In this document: piece by piece, positions 1-9,678 of the stretch | How positions within the stretch are numbered: position 1 is the first letter of the stretch | Layout of the letters: each line of letters starts with the position of its first letter | Source of the DNA: an uncultured Spirochaetaceae bacterium | Lineage (GTDB): Bacteria; Spirochaetota; Spirochaetia; Treponematales; Treponemataceae | DNA: 64,000 nt | Direction: 5' to 3' | Assembly (NCBI GenBank): GCA_902802305.1 | Contig: CADCLG010000009.1 | Span: forward strand, 1 to 64,000 | Notes under the pieces: model-generated | The model's input: the letters and a program-made list of their open reading frames with translations, nothing else | Told to the model about the DNA's origin: nothing | The model's database searches: none | Program-made: the position numbers and the translations under genes

Positions 1-100
1 CGACTGGTACGCTTCCGCTTTCCATTTTGTCCTCCAAAACTGTCACCTTTTTGGCACCAGTCGATTTTAAATGTGTTACTTTTTGGGGGTGCAGATCACG

Positions 101-165
101 TTCACTAACTAACGTTAGTTCACTCAGTCCAGTGGCCGCCTTCGGCGTAGCTCCATACCCTTGCG
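101..165 (-). repeat. Dispersed palindromic repeat, copy 1
   Basis: Contains a perfect 14-bp palindrome AACTAACGTTAGTT at 107-120, followed by GTGGCCGCCTTCGGC at 132-146. The same two blocks, in the opposite orientation, recur at 41551-41591. The rest of the first 178 bases shows no gene. The function is unknown; it looks like a dispersed repeat or an end of a mobile element. Confidence 0.7.
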
Positions 166-178
166 CATCCGTCTCTAA

Positions 179-934
179 TTAATTCCTCGTTGGAAAATAC
201 AGAAACTCATACTCCACAGGATTCATAAATCCCAGTCGTTTGGCAAGCCTAACAGATTCTGCGTTCTCTTCATCACAAGCCCAGATTGCCTTCAAGCCCA
301 TCGTCTTAAGCTCTTCCAGAGTTTTAAGACAAGTTGCAAAAGCAAAGCCACGCTTGCGATATGGCTCAAAAGTGTAAACGCCCATTTCCGTAAATCCCTT
401 GCAAGTAAAAGCAGCCTCACTCTCGCAGCAAACTTCACCATTTTCTACAGCATAAAATCCAAAGGCTTTTTCAAGAAATGCTTCTTTTGTTCCATAATTC
501 TGCAAATGCCAGGCTTTATATTTTTCCGGCAACTTGTCAAACAATTCACTTGTAAAAGGTGTGATTTCCACATCAGAGGGTTTTTCTAAAGCTTCTTTTC
601 TTTCTATAAACTCAAAGCGCGGAATTATTTTTGCAAACTCTTTAAGCGGATATGTTCCTTTTCGCTCTGGAACCCAGATTACCTGAAGCCAGTCCGTTTT
701 TATAACTTCGCCCAAGACCTCTTCAATCCAGGGCAAATCCGCATCATCACTGATATAAGTCCAGCTCATGTCCAGCCTGCAGATTGCTTTTGTGGGAGAA
801 GTGATGTCATCTACAAAAGCTTTGCCCGTCATCTTCCCATCAAAATAACACCAGAGCGCGGAATTGTTCGGCTGCTTTTTCTGAAAGAGCGGCTTTATCA
901 AATCTCGTTTTTCTTCGGTAAGTTGGGCCAACAT
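179..934 (-). CDS. GNAT-family N-acetyltransferase
   Basis: This 251-residue cytoplasmic protein probably transfers an acetyl group from acetyl-CoA to an amine; the substrate cannot be told. The C-terminal third has the acetyl-CoA-binding motif of GNAT enzymes (VYTFEPYRKRGFAFATC, the R-x-x-G-x-A loop) followed by the typical N-x-x-S-x-x-L-x-x-x-L-G-F pattern (NAESVRLAKRLGF). The N-terminal half resembles the GNAT_acetyltran group (about 250-270 residues). An AGGAG ribosome site lies just upstream of the ATG. It is divergent from the zeta-toxin remnant and stands alone, so its role is not informed by neighbours. Confidence 0.82.
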   Translation of the reverse strand: MLAQLTEEKRDLIKPLFQKKQPNNSALWCYFDGKMTGKAFVDDITSPTKAICRLDMSWTYISDDADLPWIEEVLGEVIKTDWLQVIWVPERKGTYPLKEFAKIIPRFEFIERKEALEKPSDVEITPFTSELFDKLPEKYKAWHLQNYGTKEAFLEKAFGFYAVENGEVCCESEAAFTCKGFTEMGVYTFEPYRKRGFAFATCLKTLEELKTMGLKAIWACDEENAESVRLAKRLGFMNPVEYEFLYFPTRN

Positions 935-973
935 GGGAACTCCTTTGCTTATTCGCTAATAATTTAATTATAA

Positions 974-1291
974 TCAAAGCATTTAATTAATACTATAGTT
1001 GTGTTATCAAATGGAAGCGGAAAGTCTACAATAACAAGACTTGCTAAAATCATTGAGTCTTACATTAATGCTGATGATATAAAACGTACAAATCATTGCA
1101 CAGATTTAGAAGCAGCTCAAATGGCAGAGGCAATGCGTAAAAGGTGTATCAATAAACACAAAAGTTTTACTTTTGAAACTGTACTTTCTACAGATAGAAA
1201 TCTGAAATTATTAAAAAAAGCAAAACCGAACTTTTTTTCTGGGAAAATGAATTTTGGAGGGGCGTTCCCCCTCTGCCAACTGCTTTTTTAG
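974..1291 (+). pseudogene. Truncated zeta-toxin-like P-loop kinase
   Basis: The open frame begins after an in-frame TAA at 971-973 and has no ATG; only a GTG at 1001 could start it. It encodes a Walker A motif (NGSGKST), the INADDIK and FTFETVLST motifs typical of zeta-toxin/AAA-type kinases, then stops matching after about residue 76 (LLKKAK). The residues before the Walker A appear short by about two compared with the usual VLAGPNGSGKST. The last 20 codons are unrelated and pass through a GC-rich hairpin (GAGGGG-cgtt-CCCCTC, about 1257-1272). I read it as a remnant missing its 3' two-thirds, not a working gene. Confidence 0.7.
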
Positions 1292-1327
1292 AAATCTTAC
1301 ATACCTAATTACCATTTTTGTTAGAAA

Positions 1328-1641
1328 AGTCCGTAGTATATGGAGAATTTTACTTTTATGTCACCTGTTTTCCATAGAGACTACGGACTTAATACAATAA
1401 TTATGCAAAACAGTCCGTAACAAAGTGAAATTTTCCCTTTAGCAGACAGATATTTTTTTGTTTTTCTACGGACTGAATATCAAAAAGAACTCAGTTAGTC
1501 CGTAGCAGAGTGGAAATTTTCCTTTATCAAGCAGAGTCTTTTTATTTTATTACGGACTAAATATCAGCAAAAAGCAAATTAGTCCGTAACATAGTGAAAA
1601 ATTCCACTTATCTGTCAGACTTTTTTTATTCACTATAGACT
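1328..1641. repeat. Four tandem hairpin-bounded repeats, about 84-bp period
   Basis: Four units of 61-63 bp lie at 1328-1389, 1412-1474, 1497-1558 and 1581-1641, separated by about 22-bp AT-rich spacers (starts 84, 85 and 84 bp apart). Each begins AGTCCGTA and ends with the inverse TACGGACT (TATAGACT in unit 4). Inside, units 2-4 share a pattern like GTGAAATTTTCCCTTT that can form a second small stem. The units diverge in sequence but keep the terminal stem. No gene overlaps them. They are not a CRISPR (too few, spacers similar) and I do not see integron attC core sites. Confidence 0.75.
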
Positions 1642-1652
1642 AAACACACGTT

Positions 1653-1813
1653 TTATGCCAAAAAAATTGTAGAATAGCCAAAATAACAGAAAACAGCTAT
1701 TGTTTTCTTGCCTTTTGTATAACGACCAGCAATTTTTGACTCATCAACCAGATTGATTTTATAATTCCAGAAATCACACTTGAGAAAATATCTGATTGTA
1801 GCAGGTAATAATT
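1653..1813 (-). other. Orphan coding remnant, function unknown
   Basis: On the minus strand an open frame of about 50 codons ends in TAA at 1653-1655. It reads like protein (segments YFLKCDFWNYKINLVDES and KIAGRYTKGKKTIAVF) but has no start codon here, and its 5' side runs out of frame into the end of the HTH-GyrB-like gene. It may be the tail of a deleted gene or transposase. I do not recognise the family. Confidence 0.35.
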
Positions 1814-2713
1814 TTAATTTATACAAACCTTCCCCATCAACCCCGAATAATTTTCCCTAATCCAGTTTTCCAGCTTTTCCTTACTAAACACAATATCCCC
1901 AAAAATCGAGCTATCCGGCTTAAGAACAATCTGTGTCCCGTGCAGGTTTTTGGAACCATTAGTTTTGCTTGTAACGGAATGCTGTGGAACTCCGCGGATG
2001 TAATCCTGTTCGTAGATTTTTCCATTCCGCCAAACAGTTATTGTAAGCTTTTCGCAAAGGGAGTTTACAAGTTTTAGGTCATCAAAGGGCAGGTCTCCCA
2101 TCTGGGCATACTCAAGCTTTGTAATCGGTTTACCCGAAAAAAGATTTTGCAGGACTTCTTCGTGAATCACTCCGTCGTCATCCAGTTTGATTCCGCGGCC
2201 ATCATCAAAAATTTTAAGACAATTATCCGGCAGCAGGCTAAGCTCAATTTTTGAACAAAAGCCCGCCGCCATTTCTTCAAACGAATTACCAAGAATCGTG
2301 AAAATCATTTTGTGCATGTCATCGCTCAAACTCATTTTTTCTTCCTCCATAGATTTTGTTTTACAATTTGCAAAAAGTTCAACTTCCGGAATGTCGTACT
2401 TCTGCAAATGTTTTTTGATATCCTTTGGAGAAGAGCCAAAAAGACTTTTGAACGATCTTGAAAAACCTTCGTGAGATTCAAAGGAATATTTCATGGCAAC
2501 ATCAATCACTTTCACGCCATTCAGCAAATCTTTTATAGAATATTGCAGCTTCCTTATTCGCACATAAGCGGTAATCGGAATGCCGTAAAGATCCATAAAT
2601 TTTCTGCTGATGTAAAAAGGACTGTAGCCCATAAAATCAGCGAGTTCCTTTAGACCCATTTTGTTTTCAATGTTCTTTTCAACATATTCAAACAGCGGTT
2701 TAAAATCATCCAT
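1814..2713 (-). CDS. AraC-type HTH fused to GyrB-like GHKL ATPase domain
   Basis: Residues 1-105 form an AraC/XylS double helix-turn-helix placed at the N-terminus, ending with the usual FSRSFKSLFGSSPKDIKK motif. Residues about 130-295 follow the gyrase B / topoisomerase IV B ATPase fold: NSFEEMAAGF (N143), FDDGRGI (D170-G174), LVNSLCEKLTI, GKIYEQDYIRGVP, HGTQIVLKPD and an IF strand. The catalytic glutamate of GyrB (four residues before the conserved Asn) is T139, and the glycine-rich lid (GGLHGVG in GyrB) is replaced by QMGDLPFDD, so nucleotide binding without hydrolysis is plausible. A GGAG site precedes the ATG. It is probably a DNA-binding regulator with a nucleotide-like ligand domain; targets are unknown. 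Confidence 0.75.
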   Translation of the reverse strand: MDDFKPLFEYVEKNIENKMGLKELADFMGYSPFYISRKFMDLYGIPITAYVRIRKLQYSIKDLLNGVKVIDVAMKYSFESHEGFSRSFKSLFGSSPKDIKKHLQKYDIPEVELFANCKTKSMEEEKMSLSDDMHKMIFTILGNSFEEMAAGFCSKIELSLLPDNCLKIFDDGRGIKLDDDGVIHEEVLQNLFSGKPITKLEYAQMGDLPFDDLKLVNSLCEKLTITVWRNGKIYEQDYIRGVPQHSVTSKTNGSKNLHGTQIVLKPDSSIFGDIVFSKEKLENWIRENYSGLMGKVCIN

Positions 2714-2833
2714 AAAGTCATCTCCTTCAAAAGATTATACGCTGATTTTACCACCGCTGTCATTTTGATTCTTGATAAAGTTTGCTGCACTTTTTCCTTT
2801 GGAGTTATGTAGGAGGAAGAAGCACAGGTTCAA

Positions 2834-4321
<1,488 letters not shown>

Positions 4322-4342
4322 CTACTTATTTTTTTATTCTTC

Positions 4343-5080
4343 CTATTTTTTTAAAATTCGATTTAAGAACTGTTTAGTTCTTTCCTGCTGCGGATTATGA
4401 AAAATCTGTTCAGGACTTCCCTGCTCTACTATCATTCCATCATCCATAAAAACAACATAATCTGCAACTTCCTCTGCAAAAGACATTTCGTGGGTAACAA
4501 TAATCATAGTAATTCTTTCCCGCGCAAGATTTTTCATAACTTCCAGCACATCACCAATTAACTCAGGATCCAGAGCAGATGTAGGTTCATCAAAAAAAAT
4601 CACATCCGGATTAACGGCAACAGCACGTGCAATTCCAACTCTCTGCTGCTGGCCACCACTCAAACTTGAAGGATAATAATCATACCTGTCAGAAAGCCCG
4701 ACCTTATCCAAAGAGCGTTTTGCAATTTCTTCCGCCATTTTTTTAGGAATGTGCCTGCCAATAACAAGCCCTTCCATTACATTTTCCAAAGCGGTTTTAT
4801 TATTAAAAAGATTGTAATTCTGAAAAACAAATGCAGTCTTCTTCCGAATCTGCAGAATTAATTTTCGTGTTGCGCGATTGAAAGGCGTATGAATATCATC
4901 AAAATCTAAAAAACCACTGTCTGCCGACTCAAGGAAGTTCATACAGCGCAAAAGTGTCGTCTTTCCAGACCCCGAAGGCCCCAAAATTACAACAACTTCG
5001 CCCTTGTGAACAGTGAGACTTACATCTTTTAAGACTTTATTTTCACCAAAGGATTTGCATATATTTTTAACTTCCAGCAT
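4343..5080 (-). CDS. Polar amino-acid ABC transporter, ATP-binding protein
   Basis: ATPase subunit of a HisP/GlnQ-type importer. It has Walker [10 protein letters not shown], signature LSGGQQQRV, Walker B VIFFDEPT and the H-loop VTHEM. A TTG codon eight residues upstream (at 5104) would extend the frame, but the ATG at 5080 gives the standard family start [12 protein letters not shown] and sits 7 bp after the stop of the upstream permease gene. It follows the two permeases and two binding proteins in a five-gene cluster, all on the minus strand. Such importers carry polar or sulfur amino acids; the substrate is not fixed by sequence alone. Confidence 0.9.
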   Translation of the reverse strand: MLEVKNICKSFGENKVLKDVSLTVHKGEVVVILGPSGSGKTTLLRCMNFLESADSGFLDFDDIHTPFNRATRKLILQIRKKTAFVFQNYNLFNNKTALENVMEGLVIGRHIPKKMAEEIAKRSLDKVGLSDRYDYYPSSLSGGQQQRVGIARAVAVNPDVIFFDEPTSALDPELIGDVLEVMKNLARERITMIIVTHEMSFAEEVADYVVFMDDGMIVEQGSPEQIFHNPQQERTKQFLNRILKK

Positions 5081-5087
5081 AATAGCA

Positions 5088-5816
5088 TCATACCGTTTTT
5101 CCAATTATTTTTCTTGTATTTTTAACTCCAGTTTTAGTCAATTTCTTTTCACTAAATCTGAAAATTAACTGAACCACTGAACAAACAATTATATAAATCA
5201 CAAAAATATCCAGATAAGCTTCAATGTAATTAAATCCGTAAGCAGCCTGTATTTTTGCAACCGCTGTAACATCCTTTACAGTCATCATAAAAGCAAGCGA
5301 TGTATTTTTTATTAAAGTCACCGTAAGATTGCAGATATTTGGCATGGCAGAAACCAGGGCTTGAGGAATTACAATTCGCACATAAGACTGAAAGCGTGTC
5401 AATCCGGCACAAAGAGCAGCCTCATACTGCCCCTTATCAACAGCATTCAATGCAGAACGAAAAACTTCGCTCAAAACAGCAATTGTATTAAGTGTAAAAA
5501 CAACAAATGCATAAACAATCGGATTCAAATCAAAAATATTTACTGAAACAGAATGTCTTGTAAAAAAATTATTGAGCAAACTTGGTAAAAGACTGTAAAC
5601 AATCAGAATCTGAAGGACAACAGGAGTTCCTCTCATAAAAGAAACATAAACTGTAGAAAACTGTGACCAGAACCTGACTTTTTTTATGCGGGCTTTCGCA
5701 ATTCCAAAAGCTGGAAGAAGTGCAAGCAGCAGAGAAACAAGAGTAATTTCAAGAGTAACAGGAATTGCTTTAAAGGAAAGCCAGAAGGTTTTAAGCATAA
5801 AATCTGTATTAAGCAA
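5088..5816 (-). CDS. Polar amino-acid ABC transporter, permease (second)
   Basis: Inner-membrane subunit of the HisM/GlnP type with about five membrane segments. The EAA loop that contacts the ATPase is clear ([25 protein letters not shown]), and the upstream [16 protein letters not shown] motif is typical. It overlaps the first permease gene by 8 bp, implying translational coupling, and is followed by the ATPase gene. The two permeases probably form a heterodimer that works with the polar amino-acid binding protein at 6548-7432. Confidence 0.9.
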   Translation of the reverse strand: MLNTDFMLKTFWLSFKAIPVTLEITLVSLLLALLPAFGIAKARIKKVRFWSQFSTVYVSFMRGTPVVLQILIVYSLLPSLLNNFFTRHSVSVNIFDLNPIVYAFVVFTLNTIAVLSEVFRSALNAVDKGQYEAALCAGLTRFQSYVRIVIPQALVSAMPNICNLTVTLIKNTSLAFMMTVKDVTAVAKIQAAYGFNYIEAYLDIFVIYIIVCSVVQLIFRFSEKKLTKTGVKNTRKIIGKTV

Positions 5817-6513
5817 GATTTACCCTCCCTCTGGAAAAATGCTTTTCCAGTAATTTGAATAAACCTTCTATAAGCAGAGTACAAGCCCAATAAACCAACG
5901 CCAGTGCAAGATAAGTTTCCAGCGCATAACCACCGTAGTTAAGCGAAATAATCAGGTTTCCTTTGCCCATTACATCTATAAGCCCAATTGTAAAGGCCAG
6001 AGCGCCTTCCTTTAAAAGCGCAATAAAGGAATTACCCAGATTCGGCAGTGCAATCACCGCGGTCTGCGGAATCACAATTCTGACCATCGCCATAAAAGGT
6101 GGCAGTCCAGCCGCAAGAGCCGCTTCATACTGTCCCCGACCAACTGCCAGCAAAGCCGAGCGAATAATTTCTGCAAGCTGGGCAGAATACAAAAGAGACA
6201 GAGCAATTATTACAAAAATAATTTTGGGCCAGAAATTTATATTGATTCCAAATAAAAGAAGGAATAATTTTGGAAGACCGTAAAAAACGATAAAAAGCAG
6301 AACCAGGGATGGTGTACAGCGTAAAATGTGGATGAAAAAATCGGACAGGCAATTCCAGAAGCGGTGTCTGCTGAACTTGAGGCGGACCAGGAGAATTGCC
6401 AGAAGTAGCCCAAGAAAAATAGTTCCTGCCATAACCGAGAAAGTTACTCCCAGAAATGGCAGGATTTGCTTTAGGGAAATTATTATCTGAATTGGCGAAA
6501 ACGGCCTGTTCAC
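5809..6513 (-). CDS. Polar amino-acid ABC transporter, permease (first)
   Basis: A 234-residue HisQ/HisM-type membrane subunit with an EAA loop (GQYEAALAAGLPPFMAMVRIVIPQT) and the conserved HILRCTPSLVLLFIVFYGLP stretch. It is 34 bp downstream of the binding-protein gene and overlaps the second permease by 8 bp. Together with the second permease it should form the channel of the importer. Nothing unusual is seen in length or motifs. Confidence 0.9.
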   Translation of the reverse strand: MNRPFSPIQIIISLKQILPFLGVTFSVMAGTIFLGLLLAILLVRLKFSRHRFWNCLSDFFIHILRCTPSLVLLFIVFYGLPKLFLLLFGININFWPKIIFVIIALSLLYSAQLAEIIRSALLAVGRGQYEAALAAGLPPFMAMVRIVIPQTAVIALPNLGNSFIALLKEGALAFTIGLIDVMGKGNLIISLNYGGYALETYLALALVYWACTLLIEGLFKLLEKHFSRGRVNLA

Positions 6514-6547
6514 TTAAATAATAACCTCCCTATGCAAAAATATTATA

Positions 6548-7432
6548 TCAGTCTGTTACAAAATCAAAGACATTCTCATTAAAGTATTTTTGCGAAAGTT
6601 TGGCAATAGTACCATCTTCTTTTAATATTTTAATTGCATTTTCATAATCTGTAACCAGCTGACTTTCTGCTCTGTTGAACAAAGGCCAGGTTGGGATTCC
6701 CTTGTAAGGAACGTAAGACAGCTGATCTGCAAACTTGTGATATGGACCAGTCTCTTTCAATACATTCTTTTCAAAAGAAAGCTTGAGAACCAGATAACCG
6801 TCATATCTTCCTTCCAAAACCCATAAATATGAATCTGCAATGTCAAAAACATCCGAAGGAACTAACTTTATTTGAGCCTGACCTTCATGAGCTTTATTAT
6901 ATTCATCTATAACAGAATACTGAGCGCTTAAAGGAGAAATTGGAATCAATTTACCAGAATATTCAGCAAAAGAGTCGATATCATGAATCTTATCTGAATC
7001 TGCAGTTCTGAAAGCCAGACCAATTACACTTGCAGCAATCGGCTCAGAAGGAATAGCAAACTTCTTCTTGCGTTCTTCAGTAAGCCAGGCTCCCTTTGTT
7101 CCCACCTGATATTTTCCAGTTTCAATTCCAATTAAAAGTTCATCATCAGAAACTGCATTAAAATTAAACTGGTACTGGGGCAAAAGCTCATCTACAGCCT
7201 TGAGAACAGAAACCTCAAAACCATCAGATTCACCCTTTTCGTTCAAATATCCGTAAGGAACATTTGTTGGTGTATGTGCAACCTGAATGATTCTTACATT
7301 CTGATCTGCCTTACCCTTTTTAGCTTTAGATTTTTTAGCCTTTGCAAAAGCCTGTCCTGCAAATAACACCGCAATCAAGGCAGTAAGCAAAAGAACCTTT
7401 GACACCTTATTTTTGCTTATATTCTTTTTCAT
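6548..7432 (-). CDS. Amino-acid ABC transporter, periplasmic binding protein
   Basis: A 294-residue family 3 solute-binding protein. The N-terminus has a lysine-rich start, a hydrophobic core and a likely cleavage after GQAFA, with no lipobox cysteine, so it should be soluble in the periplasm. A Lys/Ala-rich linker (KAKKSKAKKGKAD) precedes the domain, which contains YLNEKGESDGFEVSVLKAV, the usual ligand-binding lobe I pattern. By gene order it serves the two permeases and ATPase downstream. The layout with a separate NlpA-type protein upstream resembles cystine or methionine importers, but that is inference. Confidence 0.85.
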   Translation of the reverse strand: MKKNISKNKVSKVLLLTALIAVLFAGQAFAKAKKSKAKKGKADQNVRIIQVAHTPTNVPYGYLNEKGESDGFEVSVLKAVDELLPQYQFNFNAVSDDELLIGIETGKYQVGTKGAWLTEERKKKFAIPSEPIAASVIGLAFRTADSDKIHDIDSFAEYSGKLIPISPLSAQYSVIDEYNKAHEGQAQIKLVPSDVFDIADSYLWVLEGRYDGYLVLKLSFEKNVLKETGPYHKFADQLSYVPYKGIPTWPLFNRAESQLVTDYENAIKILKEDGTIAKLSQKYFNENVFDFVTD

Positions 7433-7462
7433 AATTCCATCTCCAATTTTTTTTGTGACAGA

Positions 7463-8242
7463 TTAGAATACTGCAACAACGTCACCATTTGGATAGCGTT
7501 CTTTGATGTAGTTTCTAACTTTTTCGCTCTGAACAGCTTTAATAAGAGCTTTGATTGCAGGAGTATTTTCGTTGCCTGCTTTTACTGCAATTACGTTTAC
7601 ATAAGGAGAAGAAGAACCTTCTACAAACAATCCGTCTTTAGCAGCACTCAAGCCGGCTGGAATTGCATAGTTTCCATTGATAACGGCAGCAGTAACATCA
7701 GAAAGAACTCTTGGCAAAGAAGCAGCTTCAATTTCGCTGAACTTTAATTTAAGAGGATTATCTGTGATATCCTGAACAGTAGCAGTAATTCCTGCATCTG
7801 GAGCTAATTTAATTAATCCAGCTTCTTGAAGAAGAAGTAAAGCACGAGCTTCATTTGTAGGGTCATTAGGAATAGCAATTCTTGACTTTTTCTTAATGTC
7901 TTTAACGCTCTTTATCTTCTTTGAGTACAAAGCAAATGGCTCAACATGGATTCCAGCTGCATTTACAAGGTGGTATCCTCTTTCTGTATTGAAAGATTCA
8001 AGATATGGAATATGCTGGAAATAGTTTGCATCGATTTCACCAGATTCAACAGCCTCGTTTGGTGTTACATAATCTGTGAACTCAATAACCTTTAAATCAA
8101 TTCCTTCTGCAGCCAAATCATCTTTAATAAGATTAAGGATATCTGCATGAGGCTCTGGAGTTGCACCAACTTTCAATGTAGTCTGTGCAAACAAACTTGC
8201 AGCAATTAATAATGCTGTTGATAAAGCAATAATTTTCTTCAT
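7463..8242 (-). CDS. NlpA/MetQ-family substrate-binding protein
   Basis: A 259-residue protein of the MetQ/NlpA family, which usually binds methionine. Family features are KVGATPEPHADIL near the mature N-terminus, then VEPFALYSKKIKSVKDIKKKSRIAIPNDPTNEARAL and NVIAVKAGNENTPAIKALIKAV. The signal peptide ends LFAQ without the cysteine that most NlpA proteins use as a lipid anchor. It is the first gene of the importer cluster, behind a strong promoter, but no MetN/MetI pair is beside it, so it either feeds the HisM-type permeases or a MetNI pair elsewhere. Confidence 0.88.
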   Translation of the reverse strand: MKKIIALSTALLIAASLFAQTTLKVGATPEPHADILNLIKDDLAAEGIDLKVIEFTDYVTPNEAVESGEIDANYFQHIPYLESFNTERGYHLVNAAGIHVEPFALYSKKIKSVKDIKKKSRIAIPNDPTNEARALLLLQEAGLIKLAPDAGITATVQDITDNPLKLKFSEIEAASLPRVLSDVTAAVINGNYAIPAGLSAAKDGLFVEGSSSPYVNVIAVKAGNENTPAIKALIKAVQSEKVRNYIKERYPNGDVVAVF

Positions 8243-8293
8243 AATTTACACTCCTCTAAATCTTCCAAAGAAGATTTACTATTTATTTTTATT

Positions 8294-8329
8294 ACCTATA
8301 TGTATACTAGGTTATTATTTTTTAGTCAA
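8294..8329 (-). promoter_or_regulatory. Promoter and palindromic operator for the importer cluster
   Basis: On the minus strand a -35 box TTGACT (8324-8329) and a -10 box TATACA (8301-8306) are 17 bp apart. The -10 lies inside an imperfect palindrome ACCTA-N9-TAGGT (8294-8312), a good position for a repressor. The downstream MetQ-like gene begins at 8242 after a GAGGAG ribosome site. Confidence 0.6.
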
Positions 8330-8354
8330 TATGTTTTGATTTTTTTTTATTATT

Positions 8355-9632
8355 TTATTTTTTTTCTAAATCCTCAAACTTTTGTTTCATTGTCGGATTA
8401 TTTTTTACAAGTTTTTTTACAGTTAAATCTTCAAGCTTATTATTTGCCAGTCTTAGATTATTTTCTGACCCCAAAAGCTCGTCTTTCATCTTCTGCAAAT
8501 GTAAAATTGCCTTATCAATTTCCTCAATTGCACTAAAAAACTTTTTGCTGGCCAGTTCATAATTACGCCCGAACCCGTTTTTAAATACATTTAAATCATT
8601 TTCAAAATTGGTAATATCAATATTCTGATTGCGTACATTGATAAGCTCGCGTTTGTATTCCAGTGATTTGTAAGCAGCATTTTTAAGAAAGGTAATTACA
8701 GGAATAAAAAACTGGGGCCGAATTACATACATTTTTGGATACTTGTAAGAAACATCAACAATGCCCGTGTTGTAATAATCATTATCCTCTTCCAGCATGG
8801 AAACTAAAACTGCATATTCACAATTTTTTTCACGACGGTCCTTGTCCAGTTCCTTAAAGAAGTCTTCATTTTTATGTTTTGTTGCTGTCTGATCCGCCTG
8901 ATTTTTCATTTCAAACATAATTGAAATCAGTTCAATTCCATCTTCGCTTGTTTCCCTAAAAATAAAATCTCCCTTACTGCCACTGGATTTTGAAACTACG
9001 TTATCCTTTTCAAAATAAGAGTTCTGAAAGCCAAGGGCGCGGTTTTTGTTGAACTCATTTAGACAATACTGCTCCAAATCTTCACCAATCTGTTTTGTAG
9101 ATTCCTTAGCCTTAAAATCCTTATAAAAAGCAATTTCTTCATCTTTAGCTTTGATTAATGAATCATAATGCTCTTTCATACTGGATTCTTTCATTTTAGA
9201 CTGACTCTCGGCAAGAGTAAGCTGGTGCTGAAGATTCAAAATCTGATTTTCGCGGTCCTGTACTGCCGATTTAATTTCCAGCGTAGATTTTGATTTGTTG
9301 GTTTCTATATCGCCCTTAAGGCGTGTGATTTCATTTTCCTTATCAGCGAGTGCAAGCTTTATTTCAGCAGAAGATTTTTCCTTCACTGATTTTAATTCAT
9401 TTTCAAGCCCGTTGAGTTTTTCTTTTAATGCAAGGATTTCTTTATCTTTCTGCGCCTGAGTATTTGTAACAGCAAGCTTTATTTCTGTTTCCTTTTGAGT
9501 ATTAAAAAGCTTTTCTTTTTCTTTTAATTCATCGTTGAACTCTTTATTTTTAACCTGCTTTAAAATTTCTGCATAACCGCTTTCGTCAATCTGAAAAACC
9601 TGACCGCACTTTGGACATTTTATTTCCTGCAT
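8355..9632 (-). CDS. DUF2130 protein with zinc ribbon and long coiled coil
   Basis: A 425-residue cytoplasmic protein of the DUF2130 (COG4487) family, whose function is not established. It opens with a CPKCG zinc-ribbon half ([12 protein letters not shown]), then a long charged coiled coil over roughly residues 25-175, then the conserved C-terminal domain with [27 protein letters not shown] and [18 protein letters not shown] motifs. Part of this resembles a restriction-endonuclease-like core (D-x(n)-E-x-K: GDFIFRE ... FEMKNQ), which is suggestive only. It stands alone on the minus strand upstream of the importer cluster. Confidence 0.85.
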   Translation of the reverse strand: MQEIKCPKCGQVFQIDESGYAEILKQVKNKEFNDELKEKEKLFNTQKETEIKLAVTNTQAQKDKEILALKEKLNGLENELKSVKEKSSAEIKLALADKENEITRLKGDIETNKSKSTLEIKSAVQDRENQILNLQHQLTLAESQSKMKESSMKEHYDSLIKAKDEEIAFYKDFKAKESTKQIGEDLEQYCLNEFNKNRALGFQNSYFEKDNVVSKSSGSKGDFIFRETSEDGIELISIMFEMKNQADQTATKHKNEDFFKELDKDRREKNCEYAVLVSMLEEDNDYYNTGIVDVSYKYPKMYVIRPQFFIPVITFLKNAAYKSLEYKRELINVRNQNIDITNFENDLNVFKNGFGRNYELASKKFFSAIEEIDKAILHLQKMKDELLGSENNLRLANNKLEDLTVKKLVKNNPTMKQKFEDLEKK

Positions 9633-9678
9633 TTATCCTTCTCCCAAAGCTTATTCTAACTGCTTATTAACTAAAAAA

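Noticed and set aside
1..63. Inverted repeat CGACTGGT ... ACCAGTCG at the left edge
   Set aside because: Only eight bases with a 47-base loop and no further symmetry; could be a mobile-element end cut by the window, but the evidence is too thin.
1328..1641. CRISPR array or integron attC array
   Set aside because: The repeated part is the longer portion and the spacers resemble each other; the attC core motifs GTTRRRY/RYYYAAC are absent, and no cas or integrase gene is present.
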